Below are positions 62,801 through 64,000 of a DNA stretch of 64,000 bases, one piece after another; the first letter of the stretch is position 1, and each line of letters starts with the position of its first letter. The notes under the pieces were generated by a model. The model searched no databases and was not told the DNA's origin. It saw nothing but the letters and a program-made list of their open reading frames with translations. Location of the stretch: contig NC_089822.1 in assembly GCF_035046505.1 (NCBI RefSeq), positions 265,619,024 through 265,683,023 of the forward strand, given 5' to 3'. The DNA is from Tiliqua scincoides (lineage: Eukaryota > Chordata > Lepidosauria > Squamata > Scincidae). The position numbers were made by a program, and so were the translations under genes.

Positions 62801-64000
62801 AAGGAAGAATACGGAACTGTAGATGACATGAACAATAGCAGAAGCGCAGAAAGTGGCGATGGTCCAGGCGCACAGGAATATGCATATAAGCTTCAGAGAG
62901 GTCCACCGAACAAAGCATGTCCCCCTCCTCCAGTGCTGCCACTATGGATTTCCAGGTTTCCATCTTGAACTGGTGCTTCCTCAGGAACTGGCTCAGCCGA
63001 TCTCATGCTGCCGTTCTTCTTTGGGACCAGGAAGAAGATGGAGTAGACTCCCTTGCCCCTCTGCATTGGTGGGACTGGCTCTACCGCTCCTATGTCCAGG
63101 AGGTGCTGTATCGCTGCTTGCATGCACTGGTATTTTTCCTGGACCTTGGACCGTGGGACCCTCCAGAAGCGGTTCCTGGGCTGTGTCTTGAATTCCAAGG
63201 AATAGCCCCTGGACACTGTCTCAGCACCCAGGTGTCTGTGGCAATCTTGCTCCAGTATGCTGCAAAGTTCTGGAGACACCCCCCCCCCCCAATCTGGAGA
63301 CCCTCCGCCTGGGGCCTGGCGTCATGTGGAGCAGCTGGACTTGGCAGGCCTGTGGGAAGAGGAAGAGTCTCCTTCCACTGAGGGGCGAGACTTCGGAAAG
63401 AATTTAGACTTGGCCCACCTGGGCTTGTGGTTGGCAGAGTCCCTGAATGAGCCTCTGGGCCTGAAGGCTGGGCATTGTGAACGAAAGGGCCGGCCCGGTC
63501 TGGTTGACTTGCTGGCCTCCTTGTGGGCTGTGGGGAGCACCTTGCATTTGTCCCTGCTTTCTAGTAGCAGATTTCTACTATGCCACTGGGACATAGACCC
63601 CATGAAGGGGAAAGCCACCAGGCTACCATAGCCAGATGTTTCTCCTTGCTACCACATTGGCCGCCACTGCTCTAGTGCTGAACTGCATGGTCTCCAGGGA
63701 TGCATTTGCTGAGAAGGCTGCAGCTAGTTAAATCTTTTGAGGGTGTTAAGAGTAGGTCTAGATAGGGACTTATCTGATGCCAACAGGTCCTCCACCCAAG
63801 TCATGAGGGCCCTTGACATGATGAAGTTGGCAGCTGGTGCCCTAATGGCTAGGGCAGAAGCCTCCAAATCCCTCTTGAGGGCGCTCTCCACCCTATGATC
63901 ACACGGGTCCCTGGGGCCCCACTCCCCCTTAGAAGGTAGCATGGCAGAGGAGGACAGTGCTGCCACTGGGGGATCTACCCCCGGGAGCTTTAGCTGCTCC
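59867..64000 (-). mobile_element. DIRS-type retroelement fossil (right edge cut)
   Basis: Parts on the minus strand, from the right edge: gag-like end (about 63724-63966), reverse transcriptase (about 62133-63279; motifs DLSEAYMHIPV and RILPFRLITAPRVF), RNase H (about 61800-62060) and tyrosine recombinase (about 60543-61500; SARRVSELGAL). The terminal region has inverted arms, 59867-59922 against 60288-60343, and a partial direct copy at about 60346-60382, as DIRS elements have in place of LTRs. The element is broken, with several breaks in the gag/RT half; DIRS normally uses overlapping frames, so some frame changes are natural. Moderately old by eye; the 5' end lies outside the window. Confidence 0.88.

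Overview
The window is vertebrate genomic DNA. It most likely comes from a squamate reptile (a lizard): CR1 and L2-type LINE pieces, tRNA-derived SINEs, a 5S-rRNA-derived SINE, many hAT-like MITEs, a Tigger/pogo transposase and a DIRS-type element all occur within a KRAB/SCAN C2H2 zinc-finger gene cluster. The species cannot be named from sequence alone. Nothing bacterial or viral-genomic is present.

Layout. (1) 1-6 kb: the 3' part of a KRAB-type zinc-finger gene, with a KRAB-B-like exon at 727-807 and a 17-finger exon at 3634-5381, followed by decayed fingers to about 5985. An inverted KRAB-A exon relic (3145-3265, minus) lies in its intron. (2) 6-14 kb: repeats only. (3) 14.4-25.9 kb: a second KRAB zinc-finger locus. 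It has a ZNF143-like promoter motif, a possible 5' exon, a possible short start exon, a KRAB-A exon (21602-21728) and a KRAB-B-like exon (22929-23039). Its finger exon (24630 onward) is broken in several frames, so the locus is probably a pseudogene. A Tigger1-like transposase gene with a full open frame (17977-19773) sits in its intron. (4) 28-31.7 kb: repeats, including a tandem array built from a CR1 segment. (5) 32.7-39.9 kb: the best gene in the window, a SCAN-KRAB-C2H2 gene of seven coding exons. Every splice phase fits, the coding sum is 2,442 bases (813 residues plus stop), and poly(A) signals follow. (6) 40-51.6 kb: repeats and unassigned sequence. (7) 51.6-59.5 kb: a locally duplicated block with two degenerate KRAB-A exons (53798-53924 and 57146-57272) and one KRAB-B-like exon (59345-59434). 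(8) 59.9-64 kb: a fossil DIRS-type retroelement on the minus strand, running off the right edge.

How it works together: the host genes are candidate DNA-binding repressors. SCAN would give dimerisation, KRAB would recruit TRIM28/KAP1, and the fingers would read DNA. They sit in the repeat-rich, duplicating setting usual for this family. The window's start (325-890) and end (58480-59525) are paralogous, including a SINE in the same place, so the locus grew by segmental duplication. The most interesting non-gene signal is a 3' tail with a UUCG-type hairpin. It is shared by a LINE (minus strand at 46.2 kb), a LINE 3' UTR copy (9.3 kb), a 5S-rRNA-derived SINE (2.6 kb) and a tail-only insertion (13.1 kb), which is the signature of a LINE/SINE partnership. 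All calls are from reading the sequence; no database search was run.
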